A DNA stretch of 64,000 bases from Candidatus Laterigemmans baculatus (lineage in GTDB: Bacteria; Planctomycetota; Planctomycetia; Pirellulales; Pirellulaceae): assembly GCF_010367455.1 (NCBI RefSeq), contig NZ_WRPR01000024.1, forward strand, positions 1 to 64,000, read 5' to 3'. Below the pieces are notes generated by a model, which was not told the DNA's origin, did not search any database, and worked only from the letters and a program-made list of their open reading frames with translations. Shown in pieces: positions 9,785 to 19,609 of the stretch (position 1 is its first letter; the number at the start of each line of letters is the position of its first letter). The position numbers and the translations under genes are program-made.

Positions 9785-11361
9785 CGACGGTAACGCTCAT
9801 TCTGGCTGCCGCGGCGGTCGGGTTTGGATTGGCGACGTGGTGGCGGCTGCCGGCGGTCCCGCTGCTGATCCTGATCGGACTCGGGCTGCGTCTGTTCGAC
9901 GTCTTTCCTTCGCAGCCGACGCTGCACAACGCGCTGCTCCTAGGGGTGACGTTCTTGGTCTTCTTCGTGGGGACCGAGCTCGACGTGAAGCGGGTCGGGG
10001 GCCAGCGGCGGGCGGCGCTGGCGGTCGGGGTGGCGCACGTGACGGTGCTGGGAAGCTGCGGATTGCTGGCGGCGATTCTGCTGCGGTTCGACGGCCTCGC
10101 GGCGGTCTATCTCGCCGTCGCCGTCACCGCCAGCTCGACGCTGTCGGTCGTCACACTGCTTCGCCAGCGGCAGCAGGCTTTCGAGCCTTTCGCCCGGTTG
10201 GTGATCGGCATCCTGCTGCTGCAGGACGTGCTGGTGATCTTCATGCTGCCGGTACTGACCCGGGCGACCGAGGGCTGGGGGGCGATCGCCGGGGGCGTCG
10301 CGGCGACACTCGCCCTGATGGGACTGGCCGGGATCTGCATCCGCTGGGTCAGTCCCTGGTTGTTGCTGCGGCTAAATCTCGACGAGGAGAGTTCGCTGCT
10401 GGCGGTGCTCGCGATTCTGTTCACGTTCGCTGGGCTCGCCCATCAGATGGGACTGCCGCTGGTCAGTGGTGCGTTTCTAGCGGGCGTTTCGCTCTCGGGA
10501 TTTCCGGTCAGCGGGGTCGTGCGCGGCCAGCTCAGCTCGCTGGCCGACTTCTTTCTCGCCGTCTTTTTTGTCGCGCTCGGAGCCTCGGTCAGCATTCCCA
10601 GTTTGCAGCACTTATTGCTCGAGGGCTTATTGTTAAGCGGCGTCCTGCTGGTGACCCCGCCGATCGTGATGTTGCTGGTCCGCAAGGCGGGTTTCACGGC
10701 CCGGGCGTCGATCGAGACGGCGCATTTGCTGGCCCAGTGCGGCGAGTTCAGCTTGGTGGTGGCGTTGCTGGGGATCGAGCGGGGGCACATCGGCGCCAAC
10801 GTGCTCGCGGTGATCGTCCTGATGGTGGTCGTCACCACGACGGCCATGCCGCTGCTGACCCATGAAGCGGTCACTTGGCAGCTGATGCGGCGGTTGCCGG
10901 GGAAACGTCGCAAGACGCCTGCGGTCCGCCCACGCGATCACGTGCTGTTGCTCGGCTGCGGACGGCACATGCGGGAGGTCCTCGACAATCTGCTGACCGA
11001 GCAGCAACAACTGGTCGTGGTCGATGAGGACGCGGGGGTGATCGCCGAGATGCAAGAGCGGGGGCTGACCGCCGTCCGCGGCGACGGAGCCGACTATCGC
11101 GTACTGCGACGCGTCGGTGCGCGGGAGGCTCGGGTGATCCTCTCCACCATGCGGCGGCTTCGCGACCACGAACGGCTACTGCACTTCGTCTCGGGCCCGA
11201 AAGTCCTGGTCCGCGTTTTCGAGCCCGCCGAAGCGGAACGCTGCGAGGCGCTCGGAGCCACCGTGGTGGTCGAGGCGGAAGCGGCGGCCCGTGAATTCGA
11301 CGCCTGGTTCGCCGCGCAAACCTGGAACGAAGCTCAGCCGCCGGTGGCCCAGTCGTCCTGA
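9781..11361 (+). CDS. CPA2-family antiporter, second gene of the pair
   Basis: The protein (526 aa) has the same architecture as its neighbour: about 12 hydrophobic segments, then a TrkA-N-like domain (DHVLLLGCGRHMREVL, VVVDED). The two proteins are divergent in sequence and this one is shorter. The ATG lies inside the preceding stop (ATGA, 9781-9784), so the two are probably made together and may form a heteromeric transporter or duplicated regulation; that is inference. The nucleotide loop GCGRHM departs from the classical GxGxxG. The 3' end overlaps the convergent SDR gene by 28 bp. Confidence 0.85.
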   Translation: MTTVTLILAAAAVGFGLATWWRLPAVPLLILIGLGLRLFDVFPSQPTLHNALLLGVTFLVFFVGTELDVKRVGGQRRAALAVGVAHVTVLGSCGLLAAILLRFDGLAAVYLAVAVTASSTLSVVTLLRQRQQAFEPFARLVIGILLLQDVLVIFMLPVLTRATEGWGAIAGGVAATLALMGLAGICIRWVSPWLLLRLNLDEESSLLAVLAILFTFAGLAHQMGLPLVSGAFLAGVSLSGFPVSGVVRGQLSSLADFFLAVFFVALGASVSIPSLQHLLLEGLLLSGVLLVTPPIVMLLVRKAGFTARASIETAHLLAQCGEFSLVVALLGIERGHIGANVLAVIVLMVVVTTTAMPLLTHEAVTWQLMRRLPGKRRKTPAVRPRDHVLLLGCGRHMREVLDNLLTEQQQLVVVDEDAGVIAEMQERGLTAVRGDGADYRVLRRVGAREARVILSTMRRLRDHERLLHFVSGPKVLVRVFEPAEAERCEALGATVVVEAEAAAREFDAWFAAQTWNEAQPPVAQSS

Positions 11362-12155
11362 AAATCGGCAAAGCAGGTCAGGCCGCCATCGGCATAGATC
11401 GTCTGCCCGGTGATGTACGATGCGTCATCGGAGGCGAGGAATGCGAACACCGCCGCCATCTCCTCGGGCTTGCCGGCCCGCCCCATCGGAATATGGCTTT
11501 CGACCGCCGCTCGGGCCTCGGGATCGTCGATCCAGGCCTGGTTCATGGGCGTCACGATTGCTCCCGGGGCGACCGCGTTGACGCGAATCCCTTCGGCGGC
11601 ATACTCCAGGGCGAGCGTCCGAGTCAGATTCCCGAGCCCTCCCTTGCTGGCCGAGTAACCGAGATAACCCGGCTTGGGAATGATCTGGTGAACGCTCGAA
11701 TCATTGAGGATCACTCCCCCTCCGGGACGGCTGCGGAAATGCCGCAGCGCCTCGCGCGAACAGAGAAACGCGCCCCGCAGATTCACGCCCATCACTTTGT
11801 CGAAATCAGCCGCGTCCAACTCGTGGCTCGGTTTTTGGATCTGGATCCCCGCGTTGTTGACGACGATGTCGAGCCGCCCGAACGCCTCGAGCACTTCCTG
11901 GAACATTCGCACGACCTGCGACTCGTCGGCCACGTCCGCCTGGACGATCATCCCTCGGCAGGCGTCGGTTCCCTCCCGCTGGCAGGCTTCGTTGACCGCG
12001 GCCGCAGTCTTCTCCGCTCCCTCTTTGGAACTGCGGTAGGCGATCGCCACGTTGGCACCCTCCTCCGCAAACCGCACGGCGATCGCCTGACCAATCCCCG
12101 ACGATCCACCGGTGATCAACGCTGTTTTCCCCGAAAGTCGTTTCTTTGCGGTCAT
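11334..12155 (-). CDS. SDR-family oxidoreductase (glucose 1-dehydrogenase-like)
   Basis: A classical short-chain dehydrogenase/reductase of 273 aa. Cofactor motif TGGSSGIG is at residues 15-22, NNAG near 100-103, and the catalytic set is Ser154, Tyr167, Lys171 (YSASK). The C-terminal stretch ITGQTIYADGGLT is typical of glucose 1-dehydrogenase-like SDRs, which oxidise sugars or alcohols with NAD(P). The Arg in AYRSS after strand 2 suggests NADP preference. The substrate cannot be told from sequence. It starts at ATG 12155 and runs opposite to the antiporter genes. Confidence 0.92.
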   Translation of the reverse strand: MTAKKRLSGKTALITGGSSGIGQAIAVRFAEEGANVAIAYRSSKEGAEKTAAAVNEACQREGTDACRGMIVQADVADESQVVRMFQEVLEAFGRLDIVVNNAGIQIQKPSHELDAADFDKVMGVNLRGAFLCSREALRHFRSRPGGGVILNDSSVHQIIPKPGYLGYSASKGGLGNLTRTLALEYAAEGIRVNAVAPGAIVTPMNQAWIDDPEARAAVESHIPMGRAGKPEEMAAVFAFLASDDASYITGQTIYADGGLTCFADFQDDWATGG

Positions 12156-12170
12156 TTGTAACCTTATTCC

Positions 12171-12412
12171 CTATGCCAAAATCTTATCCACCACCTGCTG
12201 GTGGACATCGGTCGGTCGGAAGGCGCGGCCGTTCCCTTGCCCCATCGATGTCCGCCCGCACAATGTCCGCCCGAACTCGCCCCCCCAGACCACCAGCGTG
12301 ACTGTGAGCATGTCGCGGTTTTTAAGGTCTTGAATCAGCGCCGCCGACGCCTGATCGATCTCCAAGGCGCAAATCTCCATGCCGTGTTTGAGGCCTCCAT
12401 CGGGGAGGGCCA
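12171..12412 (-). pseudogene. Remnant of a DUF1501 (sulfatase-like) gene
   Basis: A short minus-strand reading frame contains [15 protein letters not shown] and [12 protein letters not shown], hallmarks of the C-terminal part of DUF1501 proteins. In frame upstream are [13 protein letters not shown] residues that also fit the family. DUF1501 proteins are about 400-480 aa, while only about 80 residues remain, and the sequence after the GEFGRT motif no longer resembles the family. It is a decayed fragment wedged between the SDR and Gfo/Idh genes. Two-gene DUF1553-DUF1501 modules are common in planctomycetes; the partner is absent here. Confidence 0.7.
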
Positions 12413-12430
12413 GCGAAAGCGGCGGCTGAT

Positions 12431-13798
12431 TCAGACGTTCCAGGGATCGCGTTCAGGGCGGGAACGAAGTCGGTTGGCTTCGTCGTCGTTGATGAATGTT
12501 TCGGTGGCGGGATCGATAGTCAACTTTCGCTGCAAGATCCAGGCGAGCGCTGCGGCATGGCAGGCGATATGAGAATTTCGCATCACTCGGGCGTTGGCTG
12601 CCGTGGTCCCACGTGATTTCACACAGTCGAAGAAATCGCGAGCGTGAGCTGAGACGTCGAGCCCGACTGTCTTTTGATAATCGCGTCCCAGCTGACTCTT
12701 TAACGACTCGGGTTTGACCACGATCTCGCCACTGTCTCCCGTTTCGACGGAGCCTTCATCACCGACGAAGCGGACCGGACAAGTACCGAGACTCTGGACC
12801 CAGCCGGGCCGCTGGCCAAAGGGTGTCTTGAGAAAATCTAACACCAGCTGGACGCCGTTCGCATAACGAGCAGTGATTCCGGTGTCGCTTGGCTCGTATT
12901 CGATCGGAAGCGTCTCGTCGGACTGGTTGGCCCACTGGCAGAGATCGACGGTGTGGGCACCCCAGTCGAGCAGCTTGGCACCGGAATCGAAGTCCCAGTA
13001 GCCGCGCCAACGGCCGGCGACATACTGGGAGTTGTAGGGTCGCCAGGGGGCCGGGCCGAGCCACAGATTCCAATCGACCACCTCCCGAGGTGGCGTCGGT
13101 TCCCCGGGGAGCCACGTCGTCTCGATCGATGGCGTGTAAACCGAGGCGTGCAGCGTGCGGAGTTGACCGAGTCTACCGCTGTGGGCTAATGCGACCGCCT
13201 GTTGAAAATTCGGAACGCTGCGTCGCTGCGTGCCGGCCTGGAAAACGCGTCCCGTGCGAGCGATCGTGTCGGCCAGCTGCTGGCAGTTCGCGATCGTCAA
13301 TCCGCACGGCTTTTCACTGTACACATCCTTGCCCGCCTCGGCCGCGAGAATCGAAGCCGGAGCGTGCCAGCGGTCGCCCGTGGCAATCAGCACCGCGTCG
13401 ATGTCCTTTCGGGCGAGCAGCTCGCGGAAGTCGCGGTAGAGTTTGCAGTCCTGATTTTGGTAGTGGCCGTCGACCAACGCTTTGCCTGCGTCGCGGCGGC
13501 TCGCTTGCACGTCGGCGATCGCCACGCACTGCACGTCCGGCAACTGCAGCATCGCTTTCAGGTCATACGTGCAGCGGGGGCCGATTCCGATGACGCCAAG
13601 CGTCACTTTCTCGCTCGGAGCCACCTCGCCGTTCTGACCCAGCGCCGAGGCGGGAACAATCCACGGGACGCTTGCCGCGGCGGTCGTCGCTAGCGATCTT
13701 CGCAGAAACTCCCGGCGGTTGGTGCCCGAGGGAGACGAGTGAGCTACACGCCTGGGCTGCGGCGGTGGACTGGCTTGGTGGCGGATGGGGCGGGGCAT
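12431..13798 (-). CDS. Tat-exported Gfo/Idh/MocA-family oxidoreductase
   Basis: The first ~55 residues form a twin-arginine signal ([20 protein letters not shown]). The mature part has an N-terminal Rossmann fold ([16 protein letters not shown]), the family EKP motif ([10 protein letters not shown]) and a C-terminal alpha/beta dimerisation domain ([13 protein letters not shown]). Such proteins are NAD(P)-dependent sugar or inositol dehydrogenases and the planctomycete paralogues are usually periplasmic. The substrate is unknown. I chose ATG 13798, which follows AGGAG. The frame stays open to 13927, but that extension is encoded by a mobile-element end and is probably untranslated. Confidence 0.9.
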   Translation of the reverse strand: MPRPIRHQASPPPQPRRVAHSSPSGTNRREFLRRSLATTAAASVPWIVPASALGQNGEVAPSEKVTLGVIGIGPRCTYDLKAMLQLPDVQCVAIADVQASRRDAGKALVDGHYQNQDCKLYRDFRELLARKDIDAVLIATGDRWHAPASILAAEAGKDVYSEKPCGLTIANCQQLADTIARTGRVFQAGTQRRSVPNFQQAVALAHSGRLGQLRTLHASVYTPSIETTWLPGEPTPPREVVDWNLWLGPAPWRPYNSQYVAGRWRGYWDFDSGAKLLDWGAHTVDLCQWANQSDETLPIEYEPSDTGITARYANGVQLVLDFLKTPFGQRPGWVQSLGTCPVRFVGDEGSVETGDSGEIVVKPESLKSQLGRDYQKTVGLDVSAHARDFFDCVKSRGTTAANARVMRNSHIACHAAALAWILQRKLTIDPATETFINDDEANRLRSRPERDPWNV

Positions 13799-13898
13799 CG
13801 GCTCAGCACTCCTGTGGATCGCGGGGAGTCGCAGGGGGGATGTCTCAGGACCGGGCACGTCGCCGGCGGCAGGTGGGGATCTGGTAGCAGCTGCCTTT

Positions 13899-14079
13899 GG
13901 CTCTGTCAGAAAACTCCCTTTAGGCATTACCCTCCCCCCGGGAGGATCGGGGTCTCAGGCCCGGGGAGGGCCGGCGAAATCGGTGCGTAATCAGGCTCTG
14001 CGTTAAGTATCGCCCTCCCCGCTCGTCCCTCGCGACCCTCCCGGGGAGAGGGTGTTGTTTTAGGTTCTCTGACAGAGCC
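13899..14079. mobile_element. MITE-like element, 181 bp, inverted ends GGCTCTGTCAG
   Basis: The ends are GGCTCTGTCAGAAAA on the left and CTGACAGAGCC on the right, an 11-bp perfect terminal inverted repeat. Inside are two internal palindromes built from CCCTCCCCCCGGGAGG and CGAGGGACGAGCGGGGAGGG-type blocks. A full-length relative lies at 54847-55026, and core-only copies at 19190-19232, 51813-51925, 53529-53572 and 63728-63776. No ORF is inside, so a transposase would have to act in trans. It sits directly upstream of the Gfo/Idh gene. Confidence 0.8.
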
Positions 14080-14490
14080 CAATCTAGAACTGCCCTGTCT
14101 GGGGCTGACATGTGTCCAGATCGACCACCGGCAAGCACACCTCGGCTCGCTATGGGCGCAGCTCTCCGATTCTTTTCAGTGGGGGCGGGTTTTTTGTGGA
14201 GCGGGCGTTCACTCCTGAGCGGAGGCATCGCGGAGCTCGACTTCGGCCCTTCCATCATAACCCCTCCGACAACACTGCGGCAGCGCCTGCGCCGCTGCAC
14301 CGGCATATGCGGCGGACTCACCCCCCTGCGGTAGCCGCAGCGCGGCCAATCGCCACTCGTTCGCACCGGCCTGGACACTGCCTGGCACTACTCTTGCACG
14401 CAGTCCGGCAATTGCTTCTTGGCACGCCTGCTTATGGCTGCTCCGGCATCGACCAGCCCGCGTGCTCCCCAGCGTTTACGGAATCGCGTG
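14080..14490. other. Intergenic, no gene recognised
   Basis: Short overlapping reading frames are present on both strands, but none has a ribosome-binding site or family resemblance. The stretch separates the MITE-like element from the truncated gene that follows. Nothing else is recognised. Confidence 0.5.
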
Positions 14491-14980
14491 ATGATCCGTC
14501 AGACCGCGGCGACGACTGTGCAAGACCTGATGCTCACGTTCGCCGATGCGACCGGCCTCACCTGCGACCGGCCTTCGAAACGCTATCTCTGGACCGATGC
14601 ATTCGCTGTTTGCAATCTGCTGGGAATCTACCGGCAAACGGGCGAAGTGCGGTTCTGCGAATTGGCAGTCCGGTTGGTCGACCAGGTCCATCAACGGCTC
14701 GGTCGACACCGTGCCGACGATCCCCGCCGGGGCTGGATCAGTGGGCTCGACGACGAGCAAGGCCAACGCCATCCCACCGTCGGAGGGCTCCGAATCGGTA
14801 AACCATTCAACGAGCGGAAACCGTCGGAGCCAATCGACGAGCGTTTGGAATGGGAACGCGACGGCCAGTACTACCATTATTTGACCAAGTGGATGCACGC
14901 GCTCTATCGAATGGGGCAACCGCGTGATGCTTGCCACGAGCCTGGCCCCCGACGGCTATCTGACCCGCCCCTGAAATCGA
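14491..14980 (+). pseudogene. Truncated conserved hypothetical gene
   Basis: Reading from ATG 14491, about 145 residues look like a real conserved protein (LWTDAFAVCNLLGIYRQTGE; GGLRIGKPFNER; DGQYYHYLTKWMHAL). This helical, Trp/His-rich style resembles an (alpha/alpha)-barrel N-terminus. After about nt 14930 the reading frame degenerates into low-quality sequence and then runs through the next gene out of phase, so the 3' part has been lost. I cannot name the family; the intact version should be considerably longer. Confidence 0.6.
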
Positions 14981-14995
14981 AGGGCAGGAAAGGCC

Positions 14996-15793
14996 ATGTC
15001 TGTTTCGGACAAACTCACGCACACGTTCCGGGCTGGCATGGGCGGCTCGCTCAGCCAGCTAATCTGGTACGCCTTGCTGGCCTGTGGTGTATGGCTTTTC
15101 TTCTACATCCTCTTCAGATCCCACTACCAAACGCGGCGCATCGGCAGGAACAACCCCCTGCCGAACCAGATCCCCCGAGAGATTCTCTGCTCGTTCCGAA
15201 GCATTGTCCTATTCGGAATCGTGACCGCAGGCGTCGTCTACGCCGCCTATTCGGGATGGACGCGGTTGTACGTGGAGGTAGACGAGTACGGGTGGGGATG
15301 GTTTGCTGGAAGCATCGTGCTCATGATCATTCTGCACGATGCCTACTTTTACTGGACTCACCGGCTGATGCATCACCGACGTCTGTATCGTTGGATGCAC
15401 CATACACACCACCGGTCGATCAACCCGACGCCTTGGGCGGCGTATGCGTTCAGTCCCGCCGAAGCATTCGTTCAGGCCGGGATCGGCCCACTCGTGGTAT
15501 TCATCATGCCGGTCCATCCGGCTGCGTTTTCTGCGTTCATGATTTGGCAGATCACGTTCAACGTGTTCGGGCACTGTGGGTATGAAATTTACCCTCAGTG
15601 GTTTTTGAAAAGTCGTCTCGGCATGCTCCTCAACTCAGTGACGCATCACACGCTGCACCATGAGAATTTCCACTCGAATTTTGGACTCTATTTCAACGTT
15701 TGGGACCGAATCCTGAAAACGAATCATCCAGATTACGAGCCGCGGTTCGAACTAGCGACCAGGAAGCTGCCGAATTCGGATGACATGCGGTAA
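14996..15793 (+). CDS. Sterol desaturase / fatty-acid hydroxylase family membrane protein
   Basis: An integral membrane di-iron oxygenase of 265 aa. The histidine motifs of the superfamily are complete: HDAYFYWTHRLMHH (residues 114-127), HHTHH (135-139) and THHTLHH (216-222). Hydrophobic helices lie around residues 20-40, 68-85, 100-115 and 160-190. The family hydroxylates or desaturates lipids such as sterols, fatty acids and carotenoids; the substrate here is not predictable. AGGAAAGG lies just before ATG 14996. It overlaps the out-of-phase tail of the truncated gene upstream and converges on the Nudix gene. Confidence 0.93.
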   Translation: MSVSDKLTHTFRAGMGGSLSQLIWYALLACGVWLFFYILFRSHYQTRRIGRNNPLPNQIPREILCSFRSIVLFGIVTAGVVYAAYSGWTRLYVEVDEYGWGWFAGSIVLMIILHDAYFYWTHRLMHHRRLYRWMHHTHHRSINPTPWAAYAFSPAEAFVQAGIGPLVVFIMPVHPAAFSAFMIWQITFNVFGHCGYEIYPQWFLKSRLGMLLNSVTHHTLHHENFHSNFGLYFNVWDRILKTNHPDYEPRFELATRKLPNSDDMR

Positions 15794-15798
15794 TAGCT

Positions 15799-16479
15799 TC
15801 AGAGGTCGAGATAAAAGCCGGCCGCCGCAAGTCGAGCATATTTGACGCGGTTGAACGAATACAATGGCTCTTGCGTGGAAGCACCGCTCCATTCCGCCTC
15901 ATGGAGTACTCCCGTAGCGAGCATCCGTTCGTGAAAGTCAAACGGGTCGAACTCAAGCTCGAGCACCGCTTCGTACAATTGCTGCAGCCTTCGAAGCGGA
16001 AACTTTGCCGGCAGCAGATCGATCCCCACGGGTTGATGGCGAAACTTGCGCCGCAGATGCGTGACGGCCATCTGCAGGATCTCGGCATGATCGAACGCGA
16101 GCGACGGGAGGTCGGCCGTGCTAAACCAGGCGACACTCCGCGCATCGTCAGCGGCTTTTGGAAAATGGTCCTCCAGACGGACCAGTCCCAAGTGAGCAAC
16201 GCTGATGGTCCGTCCCCGCGGGTCCCGATCAACCGCATCAAAGGTCCGGAACTGCTCCAGGCTGACTCCCTCCAACCCCGTCTCCTCAGCCAACTCACGC
16301 GCGGCGCTTGCAGCGAGCAACTCGTCCATCTCGACAAACCCGCCCGGAAACGCCCAGCGGCCAGCAAATGGCTCCTCGCGACGCTCGATCAACAGCACTT
16401 TGACGGCGTCGCCGGACCAACCAAAGACGACGCAGTCCGTGGTCAGTGCGGGACGCGGGTGTTCGTAACAATGCGACAT
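15799..16479 (-). CDS. Nudix hydrolase domain protein (NrtR/ADP-ribose type)
   Basis: The Nudix box is intact: G47-x5-E-x7-R-E-L-x-E-E-x-G (GGFVEMDELLAAS then ARELAEETGL), so Mg-dependent cleavage of a nucleoside diphosphate derivative is possible. About 90 C-terminal residues (HLRRKFRHQPVGIDLLP; LQQLYEAVLELEFDP) resemble the winged-helix tail of NrtR-like Nudix regulators. It may therefore be an ADP-ribose-sensing regulator or a hydrolase. I start at ATG 16479 (MSHCYEHPRPALT); a GTG at 16530 is also open. No NAD-biosynthesis genes lie nearby to support the NrtR role. Confidence 0.88.
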   Translation of the reverse strand: MSHCYEHPRPALTTDCVVFGWSGDAVKVLLIERREEPFAGRWAFPGGFVEMDELLAASAARELAEETGLEGVSLEQFRTFDAVDRDPRGRTISVAHLGLVRLEDHFPKAADDARSVAWFSTADLPSLAFDHAEILQMAVTHLRRKFRHQPVGIDLLPAKFPLRRLQQLYEAVLELEFDPFDFHERMLATGVLHEAEWSGASTQEPLYSFNRVKYARLAAAGFYLDL

Positions 16480-16523
16480 GGGCAGTTCGTGGGGCAGGTG
16501 CGGGAGGTCGAGGGCGGATCGTT

Positions 16524-16823
16524 TTAACACTTTGTAGCGAGATAAACCCGCAGCGTCTCTACGTAAGCGCCTTCGATTTCCTCAAAGCCTCCCTCAACTC
16601 GCCGGCCCTCTTCCAGGAACCCCCGCTCGTCGAAGTAGTAGTCGCGAAACAAGCCCCGATGTTCATGCACTGCAGAGAAGTAAACTCCTGCGTCCCGTAG
16701 TTCCTGCTCGGTTGCAGCAAAGTTCGCCATGCTGCACTGGATCAACTGCCGAACGTAGTCGCCTTTCGCTCCGCGAAAGTAGCGTTTGAGCAGCCGCCTC
16801 GTTCCGCGAAGTTCGTATCTCAG
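16524..16823 (-). CDS. Small hypothetical protein
   Basis: About 99 residues with coding character (LKRYFRGAKGDYVRQLIQCS; AVHEHRGLFRDYYFDERGFL). I do not recognise the family. No ATG/GTG/TTG lies near the conserved start. The frame is open to a GTG at 16952, but that part overlaps the membrane-protein gene. A CTG at 16823, a few bases past the stop of the upstream gene, is a plausible coupled start. The 3' end abuts the Nudix gene on the same strand, so the three may form an operon. Confidence 0.5.
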   Translation of the reverse strand: MRYELRGTRRLLKRYFRGAKGDYVRQLIQCSMANFAATEQELRDAGVYFSAVHEHRGLFRDYYFDERGFLEEGRRVEGGFEEIEGAYVETLRVYLATKC

Positions 16824-16831
16824 CCCGAAGA

Positions 16832-17260
16832 CTAAGTGAAAAACACGAGCGAGACAACGTGCGCCAGCAGCGCGGCGACCGCTCCCACACCTGCTGCAAA
16901 CTTGCCGATCTCGTGGTATCGGACGAGCCGCCGGTGGTTGCCCCAAAACCACTGAAAGTGCAGGAACAAGCCAATGCAGGTGATCAGCAATCCCAGCGTA
17001 AGCGCTGGGATTCCCGTAAGCTCAAGCCATAAGAATTCGTCGGGAGCTCGGTAGCCTCGGCTGAGGTTGAGCGTGATGGCTCGCCGAGTCACGCAGCAGT
17101 ACAAACCGTAGCCGGTGGTGAGTACCGCCAGACCGATTCCGACAAACCACTTTTGCAGCGGCCCGCCGCTCGGCGGAGCGATCAGCCAATCGGCAAAGTC
17201 GAACACGGAGTCGTGGTGGATCATGCAAAGCGTCCGATTTCTACAGTTCACGCGGGTCAC
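16832..17260 (-). CDS. Small membrane protein of unknown function
   Basis: A 142-aa product with three or four hydrophobic segments (WFVGIGLAVLTTGYGLYCCV; LELTGIPALTLGLLITCIGL; FAAGVGAVAALLAHVVSLVF). It is likely an inner-membrane protein with no catalytic motif. The frame is open from 17260 (ATG further in at residue 13, about 17224). It is followed at once by the 99-aa hypothetical and lies in the same direction as the DUF1810 gene. Confidence 0.65.
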   Translation of the reverse strand: MTRVNCRNRTLCMIHHDSVFDFADWLIAPPSGGPLQKWFVGIGLAVLTTGYGLYCCVTRRAITLNLSRGYRAPDEFLWLELTGIPALTLGLLITCIGLFLHFQWFWGNHRRLVRYHEIGKFAAGVGAVAALLAHVVSLVFFT

Positions 17261-17730
17261 GACTTCGCATTCAGGAGGTCGAGCGTCTTTGCGTCCTGCA
17301 CGCCACCGAAGTATTTTTCGAGCACGCGCTCAAACACCGACCCGGCGGGCGACACCGAAGCGAAGAGCGTTGCACAGGACTGGAGCTTCCGGTCGTCCGG
17401 TGAACCGAAAACCTCGCTCGCCGAGCGGCCTTCGATGCCGAGTGCCGCTTCGCAGCACTCGACCAGCCGCGGCCCCAGCACCGCGTGACCCAGGTACGCC
17501 TTTGCTTCCGCGGTGCTGTAGATCGCGTATCGCTGGGACATCGCACTGAACCCCAGACCCGCGTACTGCGGGAAAATGTACCACATCCAGTGCGAGCGTT
17601 TCCGCCCGCCCCGGATTTCCGCCAGCGCCCGAGCGTAATCGCCTTCCTGCGCTTCCACGAACCGGCTCAGATCAAACGGGTCCTGAGCGACTGAGCGAGA
17701 CACCTCGTCGCCGTTGCGATTCTCTGGCAT
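17257..17730 (-). CDS. DUF1810 family protein
   Basis: The sequence DPFDLSRFVEAQEGDYARAL, the MWYIFPQYAGLG motif and RYAIYSTAEAKAYL are characteristic of DUF1810 (157 aa here, normal family length about 140-160). The biochemical role is unknown; members are small soluble cytoplasmic proteins. ATG 17730 follows AAAGGAAC and is preferred over the open frame to 17802. The stop overlaps the start region of the membrane-protein gene by 4 bp. Confidence 0.9.
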   Translation of the reverse strand: MPENRNGDEVSRSVAQDPFDLSRFVEAQEGDYARALAEIRGGRKRSHWMWYIFPQYAGLGFSAMSQRYAIYSTAEAKAYLGHAVLGPRLVECCEAALGIEGRSASEVFGSPDDRKLQSCATLFASVSPAGSVFERVLEKYFGGVQDAKTLDLLNAKS

Positions 17731-17877
17731 GGATGTTCCTTTCGGCGGTGTCCAGTGGGTGGGAAATGGAGGCAGCTTGCAAGGTCCTCCTGCCAGCAGC
17801 AACTATGGTAGGGAGAATCTTCGTTGGCTGCCGTAGCTTGGCTCCCTGCTCCACCTACCGACGTTTTTGAGACGCTC

Positions 17878-19155
17878 ATGCAACGCCGTCAATTCCTGGC
17901 TTCATCCATCGCGGCTACTCTCGTTTCACCAGCCGCCCTCTCGACCGCGGTGCGGGCCGCTGCGGCTGGCGATCGACCGCGGATCCTCCTCCGCTCCTCC
18001 TGGCAAACGGTCAACATCGGCGATATCGCGCATACGCCCGGGGTGCTGGCGCTGCTGGAAACATACCTCCCGGAGGCGGACGTCTATCTCTGGCCGAGCA
18101 AACTGGACAACGGCGTCGATGCCCTGCTCCTGGCCCGGTTCCCGAAGCTTAAGTTCGTGCAGACCGGAGACGCCCTGAAAGACGCCTTTGAGTCGTGCGA
18201 TTTCCTGCTGCACAGTTCCGGCGCGTCGCTCGTCGCCGAAAAAGACATCGTCCGCTGGAGCGAAGCGACAGGCAAACCGTATGGCGTGTACGGGATCACG
18301 CTTCCGCCCAAAAGCTCCACGTCGACCGTCGCCACGCCCAAAGACAAACTGGCTAAAACGATTCAGGTGCTCAGCGGTGCCGAGTTCACCTTCTTCCGAG
18401 ACTCCAAATCCCTCGCCTTCGCCAAACAACTCGGTTGCACCTGTCCGGTGATGGAGTTCGGTCCCGACGGTGCTTTTGCCTGCGATCTTCGTGACGAAGC
18501 CAAAGCCGAAGCATTCCTCTGCAAATACCAGTTGGAAACAGGAAAGTTTCTGTGCTGTATCCCACGGCTGCGCTACACGCCCTACTGGACGATTCCGTCG
18601 AAGAACCGCAAGCTCGATCCGGTCAAACACGCGCGGAATGAGGAAATGAAGGAGCACGATCACGCTCCGCTACGGCAAGCGATCATCGATGTCGTGGAGC
18701 AAACCGACTTGAAAGTGCTGATCTGCCCTGAAGACCAAACGCAGATGCAAGTCGGTAAGGAGATGTTGTACGACAAGTTGCCCGCTGCCATTCGCCAGCG
18801 TGTCGTCTGGCGAGAGGATTACTGGCTGACCGGCGAAGCGATCAGCACCTACGTCCGCAGCGCCGGCTTATTCGGCAACGAAATGCACTCGCCGATCATG
18901 TGCATCGGTCACGGCATCCCGGCCATCGTCTGTCGCTGGGCCGAGCAGACCACGAAGGGTTACATGTGGGAAGATATCGGATTGGGTGATTGGCTGTTCG
19001 ATTTGGACAACGAATCCGAAGTCGCCAAGGTCGCCCCCACCGTGCTGGCCCTTGCCAAGAATCCCCATGCGGCCAAAGCCAAAGCGGCCGGAGCCCGCAA
19101 ATTCGTCGAAAAGCGTCAACGAGAAACCATGGCCCATCTCGCCAAAGCGCTATAG
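17878..19155 (+). CDS. Tat-exported polysaccharide pyruvyl transferase-like protein
   Basis: The N-terminus [20 protein letters not shown] is a Tat-type export signal. The mature region ([50 protein letters not shown]) resembles the polysaccharide pyruvyl transferase (CsaB-like, GT-B-like) family. Exported versions are found in planctomycetes and may not be transferases. ATG 17878 is chosen because it places the twin-arginine at the N-terminus; the frame extends to 17824. It starts divergently from the DUF1810 gene, sharing an upstream region of about 150 bp. Confidence 0.8.
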   Translation: MQRRQFLASSIAATLVSPAALSTAVRAAAAGDRPRILLRSSWQTVNIGDIAHTPGVLALLETYLPEADVYLWPSKLDNGVDALLLARFPKLKFVQTGDALKDAFESCDFLLHSSGASLVAEKDIVRWSEATGKPYGVYGITLPPKSSTSTVATPKDKLAKTIQVLSGAEFTFFRDSKSLAFAKQLGCTCPVMEFGPDGAFACDLRDEAKAEAFLCKYQLETGKFLCCIPRLRYTPYWTIPSKNRKLDPVKHARNEEMKEHDHAPLRQAIIDVVEQTDLKVLICPEDQTQMQVGKEMLYDKLPAAIRQRVVWREDYWLTGEAISTYVRSAGLFGNEMHSPIMCIGHGIPAIVCRWAEQTTKGYMWEDIGLGDWLFDLDNESEVAKVAPTVLALAKNPHAAKAKAAGARKFVEKRQRETMAHLAKAL

Positions 19156-19609
19156 GCCCAAGAACTGTCGGCACAGCCTCTCCTCAAATCACCCTCCCCT
19201 GGGAGGGTCGCGAGGAACGAGCGGGGAGGGCGAGCTTCGACTGCCAGGGGAAAAATATCACGGCAGGAAGCGAAGCCTATGACAAAAGCAAATCGGTTTC
19301 GCGGGCCGTCTTTGGACATAAATGGCCGTCTTTGGACATAAATCCACCACCCCCCGAGGATTGATGGGCGATGGATCGAAATGTACCGGATGAACTTCCA
19401 ACAGCACAGTTCATCACCGTCTGACTTCGCTCGAATGACGTCCGACAAACTCTCACAGTTGGTTACGCGACCGAGAATTCGATTGACTCTGGTCGTCGTG
19501 CGGTCGCCGCTGATACGGCGTATAGCTCACTACCACAAACAGATTCATGATTCATCAACAGCCTGCCACGGATGCTTTGCAGCGTTGTCACCGACACACG
19601 GATTCGTTG
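19156..19609. other. Intergenic with repeat fragments
   Basis: Contains a core-only copy of the MITE-like element (about 19190-19232) and a perfect 20-bp tandem duplication GGCCGTCTTTGGACATAAAT (19304-19323 and 19324-19343). No plausible gene is seen; the open frames here have no coding character. It marks the start of a visibly AT-richer accessory stretch. Confidence 0.6.

Noticed and set aside
13799-13927. N-terminal extension of the Gfo/Idh gene
   Set aside because: The extra codons come from the end of the MITE-like element, and the ATG at 13798 has a good ribosome-binding site and gives a normal Tat signal.
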